Below, piece by piece: positions 10,363 to 19,249 of a stretch of DNA of 64,000 bases. Origin of the DNA: CAWUEX02 sp038148375 (GTDB lineage: Bacteria > Pseudomonadota > Alphaproteobacteria > Rhodospirillales > Rhodospirillaceae); NCBI GenBank assembly GCA_038148375.1, contig JAYQVH010000002.1, forward strand, positions 1 through 64,000. The letters are read 5' to 3'. Under the pieces are notes generated by a model. It ran no database searches. It was not told the DNA's origin and saw only the letters and a program-made list of their open reading frames with translations. Position 1 is the stretch's first letter, and every line of letters starts with the position of its first letter. The position numbers and the translations under genes were made by a program.

Positions 10363-12410
10363 GCCGCTACTCCCAGGTTGCGTTGGCCTTCAGTGAGGAC
10401 GGCGAGCACGTCGCATCCCATGTAAATGAAATCATCCACACCGGCATCGCGAAGGGCTTGCTCGTTTTCGGCGGCGCGACCTGCCAAATATACGCAAAAG
10501 GCGCCTTTTTCTTTGAGCGCTTTTGCTAAGTCCGCAGCAAACTGTTCGTAAAGTTCGTCGGTTGAGCAAATCACCGCGGCCGATGCGCCGCTTGATGAGA
10601 ACACATCCAAGATATCCGAAATCTCGGTACCACCAGCTCCAGGAATGGTCTCGAAACCGCCCGCTTCAACCACGTTTTTTGCGAACGTCGCGCGGGCTGT
10701 AAAATCGGCAACGCGTCCAATATTGGCGAGAAAAACCTGAGGCCGCTTGCCCGTGCTTTCGGCAAACGCATCGCTGGCATCGCGCAGAGCCTCGAAATCT
10801 TCGGCCAAGCGATGGCGCGGCAACGGCGTGATGGCCATCGGTTCGCCGCGTAACGCCGCTCCTATTGTCGCCGACGATGCATTGTCACCGACAGCTTTCA
10901 CGAGCGCGGTCATCAGATCCCCTTTGCCGTGATCCGGCAGAGTCGAAATCTCGCCGCTCGCTTTTTCAGCCCGGATATCTGCTGCCTTATCAATTGCAAC
11001 GATATCGGGTGTGTCGACCTTCGCGCGCGCCTCCGAGACGTTTGGAAATTCGCTGACGCCTGTCAACGCATCCTTCCGCCGGGCAATATTTACAGCCCGT
11101 GCGGCAGCGACGTCAGCGATGTCAGACGCCAAACTCCCGCTCTGTAAAACGGCGGCCAGTCCACCGTCTTTCTCGATTGACTGAAAATACGCCCACGCGA
11201 CTTCGGCAAGTTCACGCGTTACATTTTCAACCATCCACGAACCGCCTGCCGGATCGACAACGCGGTTAATGTATGACTCTTCCTGCAATACGATCTGCGC
11301 ATTGCGGGCGATACGGCGGCCGAAGGATGTTGGCAATCCAACGGCGCTTTCATGGGGGAGAACGGTCACGGCATCCGCGCCGGCCACGCCAGCGGCAAAG
11401 CAGGCCGCAGTGGTGCGTAATATGTTCACCCATGGATCGCGGCGGCTCATCATGCGGGGTGCGGTAAGCGCATAGACTGGAACGGTTGGGATGCAATGGT
11501 CGCTAATGACCTCCGCCGCTCTCGCCCAGAGCTGACGTAAAGCACGAATCTTGGCAATGGTCAGAAAAATATCGGCGTCGCATGTGATCGTGAACGCGAT
11601 CTGTTTGCTGGCTTCGGCCGCCGACAATCCTGCATCGGTCAGGTGGCGCATATACTCAAGTGACGTCGCCAAAGCGACACCCAGTTCCTGAGCTTCAGAA
11701 CATCCGGCGCTATGGTAGGCCTCTGTCGAGATATTCAGTGCCCTGGCGTTCGGCAGGTTGTGGTTCACATAGCAGGCGAGATCGGCCATGCGTCCGAGCA
11801 GGGTTTCCATCGGCACGATCACCTTGCCAACGCTCGCAAGTGTGCTCAGCGGGTCGGCGCCGAAATTTCCGGCAAACTTGGTGAGTCCTTCGTCAGTCCG
11901 GCTCAGGATATTGATCAAGTAGGCGGCAGGCGGTAGAGACGGCCCGCCGGGATCGAGCACCACTGGAGCAAGGTCGAGGTAAACTCCTCTCAGCAGCAGT
12001 TCGAAGTCCGCGCGAGACTTAACCACAGTGCCAGCGCGACCTGTGGGGTCGAGCTTCAATGTGACGGACGTCGCACCCTTCTCTAGGTCCGCGAGAATTT
12101 GGCGATTAGCTTCTTCCGGATCGGGATGCGCCGACAAACATCTTACATCCCAACCTGACTGAGAATTTCCTTGCACCGTCGTCCCGCGTATAAAAGGCGC
12201 GACGCCGGGAAAGCCAGGGTCTGGTGCTTTGTCCAGTGCCGTATACAGCGGTTTGATGCCGATGCCGTCATAGGTTGTTGAGGTCAGTTTCTCGTACGGC
12301 TTGCCAGCGAGCGATTTCTCGACGAGATCCATCCACGCTTCAGTGTCGGGCGCCGGAAAATCGCTTGCGAGCGCCAGGATGTCGCTCTGATTTGAGGTCG
12401 GCTCGGTCAC
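10359..12410 (-). CDS. mutA: Methylmalonyl-CoA mutase, small non-catalytic subunit
   Basis: 683 residues, homologous to MutB but without the cobalamin-ligating D-x-H-x-x-G; the equivalent C-terminal stretch reads FLANIGRVADFT. This is the expected structural subunit of the heterodimer. I place the start at the GTG at 12410 (VTEPTSNQ), with a weak GGGGGTG upstream, rather than an upstream ATG that would add 13 residues unlike the family. It is the first gene of the mutA-mutB-meaB-purU operon, isolated from the upstream dipeptidase-like gene by the terminator at 12446-12486. Confidence 0.95.
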
Positions 12411-12445
12411 CGTGCACCCCCGCGTTGGATGGTGAAACAAATGCG

Positions 12446-12486
12446 GCAAAAAGCCTCGAAAAACAGCCTGTTCTTAGGCTTTTTGC
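12446..12486 (-). terminator. Intrinsic terminator between the degenerate M19 gene and mutA
   Basis: An 11-base perfect inverted repeat GCAAAAAGCCT/AGGCTTTTTGC (12446-12456 and 12476-12486). On the minus strand an inner stem AGCCT-AAGAAC-AGGCT is followed by GTTTTT. It lies 20 bases after the stop of the 12506-13726 gene and separates it from the mut operon. The symmetry allows action in both directions. Confidence 0.75.
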
Positions 12487-12505
12487 TGCATCGCGTCAAA
12501 CTTGG

Positions 12506-13726
12506 TTATGGGCGCGCGGCGGCTTGCACGTCTCGCCAAATACGGGCGAAATTACGCCACCACAGCTTGGCGATCTGATCCTCGGAAAAGCCCTGTTTTA
12601 CGAGTTCCTCTGTCACCCCTGCGGCTTCGCCTGCATCCATCCAGCCGCGCACGCCTCCTCCGTGTTCCATGTCGGAGCTGATCATCACATGATCTATACC
12701 GATGAGGTCGACGGCATAGCGGATCGAGTCGACATAGTCGGACACAGAGGCGGGCGGAAAGGCCGCTTCATAGGCAGCATAATCCACTTTGAACTGCTCG
12801 AACTTATCCGGCGGAAACGCGGCAGAAATCTCAGCTGCATTTGTTGTGCCATATTCTGCCATGATTTTTGAAAATGCTTCGCGCTGACCAGGTTTGGAAG
12901 GGCGTAGATAATTCGAAAACGCCACGATACCTACGCCGCCGCCGGTGCTCTTGAGTGCGGCCAGTTCGGCATCGGTCAGGTTGCGCGCCGTGTCTATGAT
13001 CGCTCTGATGCCCGAATGGGAGGCGATCACGGGTGCGCGAGATAGCTCTACGGTTTGAAACACGGCGAACGATGTTAGCTGCGAGACATCGACGATAATG
13101 CCCATGTCATTCATGGCGCGAACGAGTTGGCGGCCGAGTTTCGACAAACCGTAATGTTCCGCAGGTGGATCGTTCAGCGGTGCGCGCGGACGGGAGGAAT
13201 CCGCGAATTGATTGTGGCCCGCATGATTGAGATCGATATGCCTGAGGCCGCGCTCATACAATGTGGGCAGCCGGGAAAGGTCGGGACCCAGCGGCCACGC
13301 GTTAACCATACCCATCACGGCAAAATGTTTGCCATCGGCCACCAGCGCTTCGGCTTCATCCGCTGAGCGCGCCAACCCGATACGTCCCGGATACGCCGCC
13401 AACATTTTCTCAATAGCCGAAAATTTCAATTCAGCATCCGCCCAGGCCTTGGCGTACGCGTTCGGGGTGCGTTCGCCTTGCAGAACCCAGTTCACAAACA
13501 GGGCGCCGTCCAAACCGCCCCGGTCCATTTTAGGAAGGTCGATCTGCATTTGCGTTTCCTGGCCGACGTCGTTGACGCCTTCCATAAATTCAGTGGGGAT
13601 ATCTATTTCCGCATCGAAGGTGATGAGGCGCTCATGCAGGTCGCTCGACATTTGGCCGTGGCCCGCCGACGCGTAGAGCACAATTGCAACAGTCGAGACG
13701 ATGCTTAGTAGATTGCCGTGAAACAT
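12506..13726 (-). CDS. Degenerate M19 dipeptidase paralogue with metal ligands replaced
   Basis: 406 residues, signal peptide to about residue 25 (YASAGHGQ). The fold is clearly M19 (PVIASHSG, LGRQLVRAMNDMGIIVDVS, the C-terminal SSDMEHGGG) and it aligns over its whole length with the intact protein at 4958-6229. However, three classical metal ligands differ: the His of H-x-D is Glu40 (DAEIDIP), the bridging Glu is Val141 (GMVNAW), and the first helix His is Gln216 (DVSQLT). His237 and Asp352 remain. I checked these codons on the DNA; there is no frameshift. It therefore probably does not bind two zincs in the usual way and may be a binding protein or have a different chemistry. Start ATG 13726 has GGAGG 8 bases upstream. 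Confidence 0.9.
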   Translation of the reverse strand: MFHGNLLSIVSTVAIVLYASAGHGQMSSDLHERLITFDAEIDIPTEFMEGVNDVGQETQMQIDLPKMDRGGLDGALFVNWVLQGERTPNAYAKAWADAELKFSAIEKMLAAYPGRIGLARSADEAEALVADGKHFAVMGMVNAWPLGPDLSRLPTLYERGLRHIDLNHAGHNQFADSSRPRAPLNDPPAEHYGLSKLGRQLVRAMNDMGIIVDVSQLTSFAVFQTVELSRAPVIASHSGIRAIIDTARNLTDAELAALKSTGGGVGIVAFSNYLRPSKPGQREAFSKIMAEYGTTNAAEISAAFPPDKFEQFKVDYAAYEAAFPPASVSDYVDSIRYAVDLIGIDHVMISSDMEHGGGVRGWMDAGEAAGVTEELVKQGFSEDQIAKLWWRNFARIWRDVQAAARP

Positions 13727-13827
13727 GGTTAAGTCCTCCGAAGGCCGCGCCATCGTAACGCCGCGATACTGCGGGAGTCGATGTAGAGCCTTAGCCGTGC
13801 CTGGCAAAGCCATGGAGTGAAGACGCC

Positions 13828-14400
13828 ATGTCCGTGAGTTTCGATACGCCGGCCGACCCTAATATTGCGCCGTCAGACTGGGTGACCAGACATGCCCATT
13901 TGGTGAAGCCCGGCGGGCACGTGCTGGACGTTGCGGCGGGACATGGCCGCCACAGCAGATACTTCCTGGAAAGAGGATGCTGCGTCACGGCAGTGGATAT
14001 CGATACCACCGGCCTCAAAGATTTACGCAGGTCGAACACAGTTACGATTGTCGAACAGGATATGGAGGCCGGCTATTGGCCTTTCGCGCCAGGCGCATTC
14101 GATGCGGTTATTGTAACCAACTATCTCCATCGGCCGCATTTTCCGAACCTTGCGTCGTGTTTGAACGATGCGGGTGTGTTGATCTTCGAAACCTTCGGCG
14201 CCGGGAATGAGGTGCTTGGCCGGCCCCGTAACCCGGATTTCCTCTTGCAGCCTGGGGAACTGCTCAGCGCGTTCTCAGAACTTCTGCAGATCGTTGCTTA
14301 TCAGCACGGCATCGAGCTCGAACCGCGACCAGCTGTGCGCCAGCGCCTCTGCGCCATTCAGAAACTTGACCCAGTCGCGTTGAACGCTGTCGAGGCCTAG
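13828..14400 (+). CDS. Class I SAM-dependent methyltransferase (small)
   Basis: 190 residues, cytoplasmic. SAM-binding motif I is VLDVAAGHGRHS (about residues 32-43), the acidic residue after strand 2 is in AVDIDT, and motif IV-like FDAVIVTNYLHRPHF follows. The length and TNYLHRP resemble a small TehB-like methyltransferase family, but the substrate cannot be assigned. It is divergent from the degenerate M19 gene (101-base gap). Its TAG stop directly abuts the stop of the small protein gene at 14401 on the opposite strand, leaving no room for a separate terminator. Confidence 0.85.
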   Translation: MSVSFDTPADPNIAPSDWVTRHAHLVKPGGHVLDVAAGHGRHSRYFLERGCCVTAVDIDTTGLKDLRRSNTVTIVEQDMEAGYWPFAPGAFDAVIVTNYLHRPHFPNLASCLNDAGVLIFETFGAGNEVLGRPRNPDFLLQPGELLSAFSELLQIVAYQHGIELEPRPAVRQRLCAIQKLDPVALNAVEA

Positions 14401-14703
14401 TTACTGATCGAGCAAGCCGTATTCACCGTTGAGATCAAGCGCAACTTTCTTAACCAGCTCAGTGCGCGCGTCCCTGAGCTTGGCTTCAAGTTCGGGACTC
14501 GGCTTATGGGTGTCGATGGCCTCAGAAATATCGATGCCCTTTTCTTTAAGCACTTCTTCGGTGACCATTTGCCGGTCCCTCAAGGCCCAAAGTTCTTGCG
14601 TCACCGTCAGCAGCGCTTGTCCGACTTTGTCGATATCTTCCGGACGCAGCGCCTGGCGCCGCCGCGGTTTTACGTTCGAGGGGTATAGCTTCGGTTCTGA
14701 CAT
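14401..14703 (-). CDS. Small helical protein with a W-x-x-RDRQM motif (copy 2)
   Basis: 100 residues, ATG start at 14703, soluble. The core ELWALRDRQMVTEEVLKEKG and the later LEAKLRDAR match the small protein at 1976-2350, so these are paralogues of a small helical family I cannot name. The gene begins 3 bases after the stop of the 364-residue methyltransferase gene, implying co-transcription and perhaps a physical partnership. The basic N-terminal segment (KPRRRQALRPEDID) is specific to this copy. Possible roles, as inference only, are an accessory or substrate-presenting subunit of the methyltransferase. Confidence 0.78.
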   Translation of the reverse strand: MSEPKLYPSNVKPRRRQALRPEDIDKVGQALLTVTQELWALRDRQMVTEEVLKEKGIDISEAIDTHKPSPELEAKLRDARTELVKKVALDLNGEYGLLDQ

Positions 14704-14706
14704 GTC

Positions 14707-15801
14707 TTAGTCCGGCTTGCGGCCGTAGGTCACCCACGGATAGTTGTTCGGGGCCATGCCGTAATACTTCACGTCCGTGAAGCCGATCTCTTCCATCAGT
14801 CCGACCATATCCATCGTCGATGACCCGCGCCAATACGGCTCGCCACCAAATTTGGCCATGTAGTCGGTCCGCCATGCCGCGGTCTTGTTAAGGGCGCTGT
14901 AGGGCGCAACATCACCAAAAAGAAGATCGCCACCGGGCTCGAGCACTCGGAAACCTTCACGCAGAATGTCTGCGATTACATCGACCGGCAGTTCGTGCAG
15001 GATAATGTAGGACGTGAACAGATCGCAGCTTGCGTCCGGAAGTCCGGTGTCCCGGCCATCGGCCTGAAACAGGTTCCAGCTGTACCCGAGCTTGTTGCCG
15101 TTGCGCTGAGCCTGCTCCAACTGCGCGATTGAGATATCACAGGCTGAAATCTTTGCGTTCGGAAACACCTCCGCGAGCTTGGTCGTGTACGGCGCCGAAG
15201 AGCAACCAATTTCGACAACGTGTTTGTAATCGCGCCGCGGCGCCTGCTCGGCGAAGTTTTTACGGTCGGAATAGATATCGGTCGGCGCACTGCCCGCAGC
15301 GGGCGGCTTCGCAGATTTGCCGACGATATAACGGTGAACCAACTCACCGTGGATGAATCCCATGTGGCGGTGCCCGTCCCAGCCGCCAGTCGTGCGATGC
15401 ACCGGATAGCGCCAGTATTTCGGCACATCCAAGTCGGGGTTAGCCTGAAGAGTCGTGCCGCCCCTCTTAAGCTCTTCGAATGTTAGGGCAAGATCGCCTT
15501 CGATCTCTGCAAAGGCTTGAGCGGCCAGACGGGCGTGATGTTCCGCATGCCACTCCCCCAACAGGTTTGTGGTGCGGAAGGCGGGCACGTCGCCGAGTGC
15601 CTCTTCGATCTGGTCGGCGCGCTTATCGAGGTCGTCCGCCAATGTCTCATCGTTGAGGCCGGCTTTGTCGAGCGCGTCCTGCTGCGCTTTCATTAAAGGG
15701 CCGACAGCGCCGCCAAATGCGGTCAGAAAATCCAACGAAGCACGACCATGCTGGCGCAGGTTGTAGTCGATCATGGCAGCCCATCCTCCAATCGCGGACA
15801 T
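14707..15801 (-). CDS. SAM-dependent methyltransferase with long N-terminal extension
   Basis: 364 residues. The N-terminal half (about 1-180) is predicted helical, with HAEHHARLAAQAF and a tryptophan/histidine-rich block (WDGHRHMGFIHGELVHRY). The second half is a class I methyltransferase with VVEIGCSSAPYT (motif I), ACDISIAQLEQAQ and SYIILHELP, then FRVLEPGGDLLFGDV. The pattern ILHELP resembles families that methylate small molecules. The substrate is unknown. ATG 15801 is preferred over a TTG three codons upstream. It is followed after 3 bases by the small RDRQM protein gene, a probable two-gene operon. Confidence 0.86.
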   Translation of the reverse strand: MSAIGGWAAMIDYNLRQHGRASLDFLTAFGGAVGPLMKAQQDALDKAGLNDETLADDLDKRADQIEEALGDVPAFRTTNLLGEWHAEHHARLAAQAFAEIEGDLALTFEELKRGGTTLQANPDLDVPKYWRYPVHRTTGGWDGHRHMGFIHGELVHRYIVGKSAKPPAAGSAPTDIYSDRKNFAEQAPRRDYKHVVEIGCSSAPYTTKLAEVFPNAKISACDISIAQLEQAQRNGNKLGYSWNLFQADGRDTGLPDASCDLFTSYIILHELPVDVIADILREGFRVLEPGGDLLFGDVAPYSALNKTAAWRTDYMAKFGGEPYWRGSSTMDMVGLMEEIGFTDVKYYGMAPNNYPWVTYGRKPD

Positions 15802-16036
15802 GTGATCCAATGTTAGCCGGACGCTACCAATACGGCATCCCAGCCGCCAGATTGCCCGGCCTGACCATCACGCAATGATCATTTCCACTAATATAGTGCA
15901 GAATGGCTGTTTCTAAAGGCTGGAGCGGCGTTCGCTGACGCTTATATTGAAGTGAGGCTGGCTTGGGTCAAGCCGCAGCCATGTGCTAGACCTAGCCGCA
16001 AAGCAGACGACGTTTTGGCGCCTCAGGAGGCCATCC

Positions 16037-18205
16037 ATGACCCATCACAGTTCCACATCCGGCAGCGGTTCCGCCCTGTCCCGGCGCACCTTCTTTGTCA
16101 CGACCGCCGTGGCTGGCGGGCTCGTCCTGGGTTTTCGGTTGGCGGGGCCTGTATCCGCGCAGGTAAAGGGCGAATCAGCGGAACTGAACGCTTTCGTTCA
16201 GGTGACGCCGGACAATCGGGTGTCGATCGTGGTGCCCGGCGCTGAGATCGGCCAGGGTGTTTATACGTCGCTGCCGAAGGTCGTCGCTGAGGAAATGGAC
16301 GCTGACTGGGACCTGGTGGAGATCCGTCTGGCCACTGCGAATCCCGCCTACGGAAATCCCAACAAGGAAGGGCGTCAATCCACCGGCGGCTCCGACGCGG
16401 TGATGGGCTACTACGAGGTTCTGCGCAAGACCGGTGCGGCTGCCAAAGACATGCTGGTGCGGGCGGCAGCAGACCAACTCAAGGTGCCCGCAGATGAGCT
16501 TTCGGTCGAAAGCAGCCTCATCTCCCATGCCGCCAGCGGCAAGAGCGTCACCTTCGGCGAAGTTGCGACTGCGGCTTCTAAGCTGACGCCGACAGAAGAG
16601 CCCATCCTTAAAGACCCGTCCGAGTTCAAACTGCTCGGCAGGACGGTCACTCGCAAGGACACACCCGCCAAGGTCGATGGTTCGGCCGAATTTGGTGCCG
16701 ATGTGAAACTGCCGGGCAAGCTGTTCGCGGCCCTGCACACGTCGCCGGTCTATGGCGGTGCGCCGGTCAGCGATAACCGCACCGAAATCCTGTCACGCCC
16801 CGGCGTGGTCGCGGTCACCGAAGTCGACAACGGCCTGGCGGTCATCGCTGAAACGTTCTGGCAGGCCAAGACGGCCGCGGACGCAATGACGGTTGAGTGG
16901 GATTTCAAGGGCCGGGACGCATACAGCTCTCCGGAAATGTGGGAGGAAATGCGGGCTTCTCTGAACAATGAAGACGAGGCCAAAGGGTTCTTCGGCGCCC
17001 GAGGTGATGCCAAGGCGACACTCGCCGAGGCCAGCCGCGTGTTTGAGGCGGAGTACGAAGTGCCGTTCCTCGCCCACGCTTGCATGGAGCCGATGGCTTC
17101 GACGGCTCTGGTGACGGACACCGAGTGCAAGATGTGGTCGCCGCACCAGCAGCAGGATGTCGCGCGTCAGGACGCAGCAGACATCACCGGCCTACCGCTC
17201 GAAAATGTGCAGTTGCAGAACACCTTTGCCGGTGGCGGCTTCGGCCGCAAATGGGAGCCGGATTTTGCCCGGCAGTCCGTGCAGGCGGCCAAGGCCGTGA
17301 AGGGGCGTCCGGTTAGCCTGATCTGGACCCGCGAACAGGACATTCAGAGCGACTTCTACCGCGCGGCTTACGTGGCGCGGGTGCGCGGGGCCTTCGATGA
17401 CTCTGGTAATCTGATCGCCATGCACAGCCGCTTGGCGGGGGAGTCGATCTTTCAATTCCAGAATCGGCCTCGAAATTTCCCTGACCCGACTTCGGTGGGC
17501 GGTGCCGTGCCCGGATCTTATGCGATCCCCAACACGCTCATCGACTATGTTGAGTATCCCCCCGTGGTGCCGGTCGGCTTCTGGCGCGGTGTGGCGTCGT
17601 CTCAGAACGGCTTCTTTGCCGAAAGCGCGATGGACGAGTTCGCGTACTTCGCCGGCAAGGACCCCTACCAGTTCCGGCGCGATCTCATTGTCGACAAGCC
17701 GCGCGAGCTGGCGGTGCTCGACAAGGTTGCCGAGATGGCCGAATGGGGTCGCGAGTTGCCCGCCGGCCGCGGTCTCGGCATTGCTTTCTGCCCAGGCTTC
17801 GGATCGGTCAACGCGCAGGTAGCGGAAGTCGACGTTTCTTCGGGAGACCTCAAGATCGTCAAGATGTGGTGCGCGTATGACTGCGGTTTCGCGCTCGACC
17901 CGTCCAACGTCATTCATCAAATGGAAAGTGGCATTACCTACGCGCTCAGCGCGGCGCTGTTCGGCGAAATCACGGTCGAGAACGGGCGGGTACAACAGTC
18001 GAATTTCCACGACTATGACGCCATGCGCCTGGCCAATATGCCTGAAGTCGAGGTCGAACTTTTGCAGTCGCCTGAACTGGTCGGCGGTGTTGGCGAGGCG
18101 GCAGTGCCCGCCGCGGCACCTGCCGTGGCAAACGCGATCTTCGCCGCCACCGGTCAGCGCATCCGCAAGTTGCCGCTGCGCACGTCGGGCTTCGGCATCG
18201 CGTAA
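16037..18205 (+). CDS. Tat-exported molybdenum hydroxylase large subunit (IorB/xanthine dehydrogenase family)
   Basis: 722 residues. A twin-arginine signal (SRRTFFVTTAVAGG) sends the folded, cofactor-loaded protein to the periplasm. The molybdopterin-binding domain shows GGFGRKWEPD and the C-terminal catalytic Glu in GGVGEAAVPAAAPAVANA, as in isoquinoline 1-oxidoreductase beta subunits, which hydroxylate N-heterocycles or oxidise aldehydes. The ATG at 16037 has AGGAGG 6 bases upstream; a longer frame from 15983 adds no homologous sequence. The usual [2Fe-2S] partner (IorA) and a cytochrome acceptor are not encoded next to it, nor elsewhere in the window, so electron transfer must use a partner from another locus. 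Downstream are three secreted SUMF1-like genes. Confidence 0.92.
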   Translation: MTHHSSTSGSGSALSRRTFFVTTAVAGGLVLGFRLAGPVSAQVKGESAELNAFVQVTPDNRVSIVVPGAEIGQGVYTSLPKVVAEEMDADWDLVEIRLATANPAYGNPNKEGRQSTGGSDAVMGYYEVLRKTGAAAKDMLVRAAADQLKVPADELSVESSLISHAASGKSVTFGEVATAASKLTPTEEPILKDPSEFKLLGRTVTRKDTPAKVDGSAEFGADVKLPGKLFAALHTSPVYGGAPVSDNRTEILSRPGVVAVTEVDNGLAVIAETFWQAKTAADAMTVEWDFKGRDAYSSPEMWEEMRASLNNEDEAKGFFGARGDAKATLAEASRVFEAEYEVPFLAHACMEPMASTALVTDTECKMWSPHQQQDVARQDAADITGLPLENVQLQNTFAGGGFGRKWEPDFARQSVQAAKAVKGRPVSLIWTREQDIQSDFYRAAYVARVRGAFDDSGNLIAMHSRLAGESIFQFQNRPRNFPDPTSVGGAVPGSYAIPNTLIDYVEYPPVVPVGFWRGVASSQNGFFAESAMDEFAYFAGKDPYQFRRDLIVDKPRELAVLDKVAEMAEWGRELPAGRGLGIAFCPGFGSVNAQVAEVDVSSGDLKIVKMWCAYDCGFALDPSNVIHQMESGITYALSAALFGEITVENGRVQQSNFHDYDAMRLANMPEVEVELLQSPELVGGVGEAAVPAAAPAVANAIFAATGQRIRKLPLRTSGFGIA

Positions 18206-18260
18206 CTGTGACGGACTCCCCGCCCTCTCTGGCTGGCGGTGGCTCAATCCCTTAAGTACA

Positions 18261-18286
18261 CTCCCCAGAACCGAGCTTCTGGGGAG
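18261..18286 (+). promoter_or_regulatory. RNA hairpin that buries the ribosome binding site of the first SUMF1-like gene
   Basis: CTCCCCAGAA (18261-18270) and TTCTGGGGAG (18277-18286) form a perfect 10-base-pair stem with a 6-base loop. The downstream arm contains GGGGAG, the ribosome binding site for the GTG at 18296. There is no T-tract after it, so it is unlikely to be a terminator. The geometry suggests translational control, or attenuation of expression relative to the upstream oxidoreductase gene. Confidence 0.6.
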
Positions 18287-18295
18287 GGGCGTATC

Positions 18296-19249
18296 GTGAA
18301 GGGCTTGGCGGCGGTGGCCGCACTATTCATCTGTTTTGTCGGCACAGCGCCGGAGGCCAAGGCGCAGGCCGGTGCGGGCGATATCCTTTCTGACTGCGAT
18401 CATTGTCCCGATCTAGTCGTCGTACCGCCGGGCCAGTTCCGTATGGGCACGCCACTTGGCGTTGACGTCGACAATGAGACCGGCGAGCAGCCGCCAATTC
18501 AAATGACGATCCCGAATGCCTTCGCCCTCGGCCGCACGGAAGTGTCGCGGGCGGAGTTCGACGTGTTCGCGCGTGCGACTGGGTTCGAACCGACAATCCT
18601 GTGCCGGGTGTGGAACGATAAACTTCAGCGTTACGACGACGACCCCGCGCGCACGTGGAAAACGCCCGGTGTGCCGGAACGGCCAAAGCCTGAGCACCCG
18701 GTGAGTTGTGTGTCGTGGCAGGACGCCAAGCTTTATGTCGCCTGGCTCGCGGCGGACACCGGCCTGCCGTATCGCCTGCCGACCGAAGCGGAGTGGGAGT
18801 ACGCCGCCCGCGCCGGTTCCGACGCGCTCTACCCCTGGGGCGACAGCGCCCACCAGGGGTGCCGGTGGGTCAACGCCTACGACCTCGACAGCCGCGAACG
18901 CTATCCGCTGGCGTGGACGCACATGGCCTGCCGCGACGGCTTCGCCGGTGTGGCGCCGGTCGGCGCGCTCGAGCCCAACGCGTTTGGGCTTCACGATATG
19001 CTCGGCAATGTTTGGGAGTTTGCCGAAGACTGCGCGACAAAGTCGCATGTCGGCCGCCCTCAAGACGGACGCGCCTGGGTGTGGCAGGGCGGCTGCGCGC
19101 GCATTATCCAGCGCGGCGGCGGCTGGATGACCTCGGTGGCGCGCATCCGGCCGGGTTATCACGGCGACGCGAATGCCACGCACAGGTTCGACTTCGGCGG
19201 CTTTCGGGTCGCCCGTGATCTGACAGAAGCCGAGCGGGGTGCGCCATGA
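18296..19249 (+). CDS. Secreted SUMF1/FGE-like protein 1
   Basis: 317 residues with a Sec signal (GLAAVAALFICFVGTAPEAKAQ). The formylglycine-generating-enzyme/EgtB/PvdO-type fold is shown by VVPPGQFRMGTP, PVSCVSWQDAKLYVAWL, YRLPTEAEWEYAARAG, NAFGLHDMLGNVWEF and IIQRGGGW. The two catalytic cysteines of true FGE, expected after the RGG-W, are absent. The N-terminus has a C-x-x-C pair (CDHCPDL) and at least six further cysteines conserved in the two following paralogues, suggesting disulfides in the periplasm. Start GTG 18296 is used because the signal peptide begins there. The TGA overlaps the next ATG (ATGA). The enzymatic role is unknown; a non-heme metal or structural role is possible. Confidence 0.88.
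   Translation: MKGLAAVAALFICFVGTAPEAKAQAGAGDILSDCDHCPDLVVVPPGQFRMGTPLGVDVDNETGEQPPIQMTIPNAFALGRTEVSRAEFDVFARATGFEPTILCRVWNDKLQRYDDDPARTWKTPGVPERPKPEHPVSCVSWQDAKLYVAWLAADTGLPYRLPTEAEWEYAARAGSDALYPWGDSAHQGCRWVNAYDLDSRERYPLAWTHMACRDGFAGVAPVGALEPNAFGLHDMLGNVWEFAEDCATKSHVGRPQDGRAWVWQGGCARIIQRGGGWMTSVARIRPGYHGDANATHRFDFGGFRVARDLTEAERGAP

Noticed and set aside
12411..12505. Cobalamin riboswitch upstream of mutA
   Set aside because: The 95-base gap holds only an intrinsic terminator; there is no room for the riboswitch core.
17192..18247. Minus-strand frame of 351 codons
   Set aside because: Antisense shadow of the Mo-hydroxylase gene, which has clear motifs.
18261..18286. Terminator interpretation of the hairpin
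   Set aside because: No T-run follows the stem on the plus strand, and the stem arm coincides with the ribosome binding site of the next gene.
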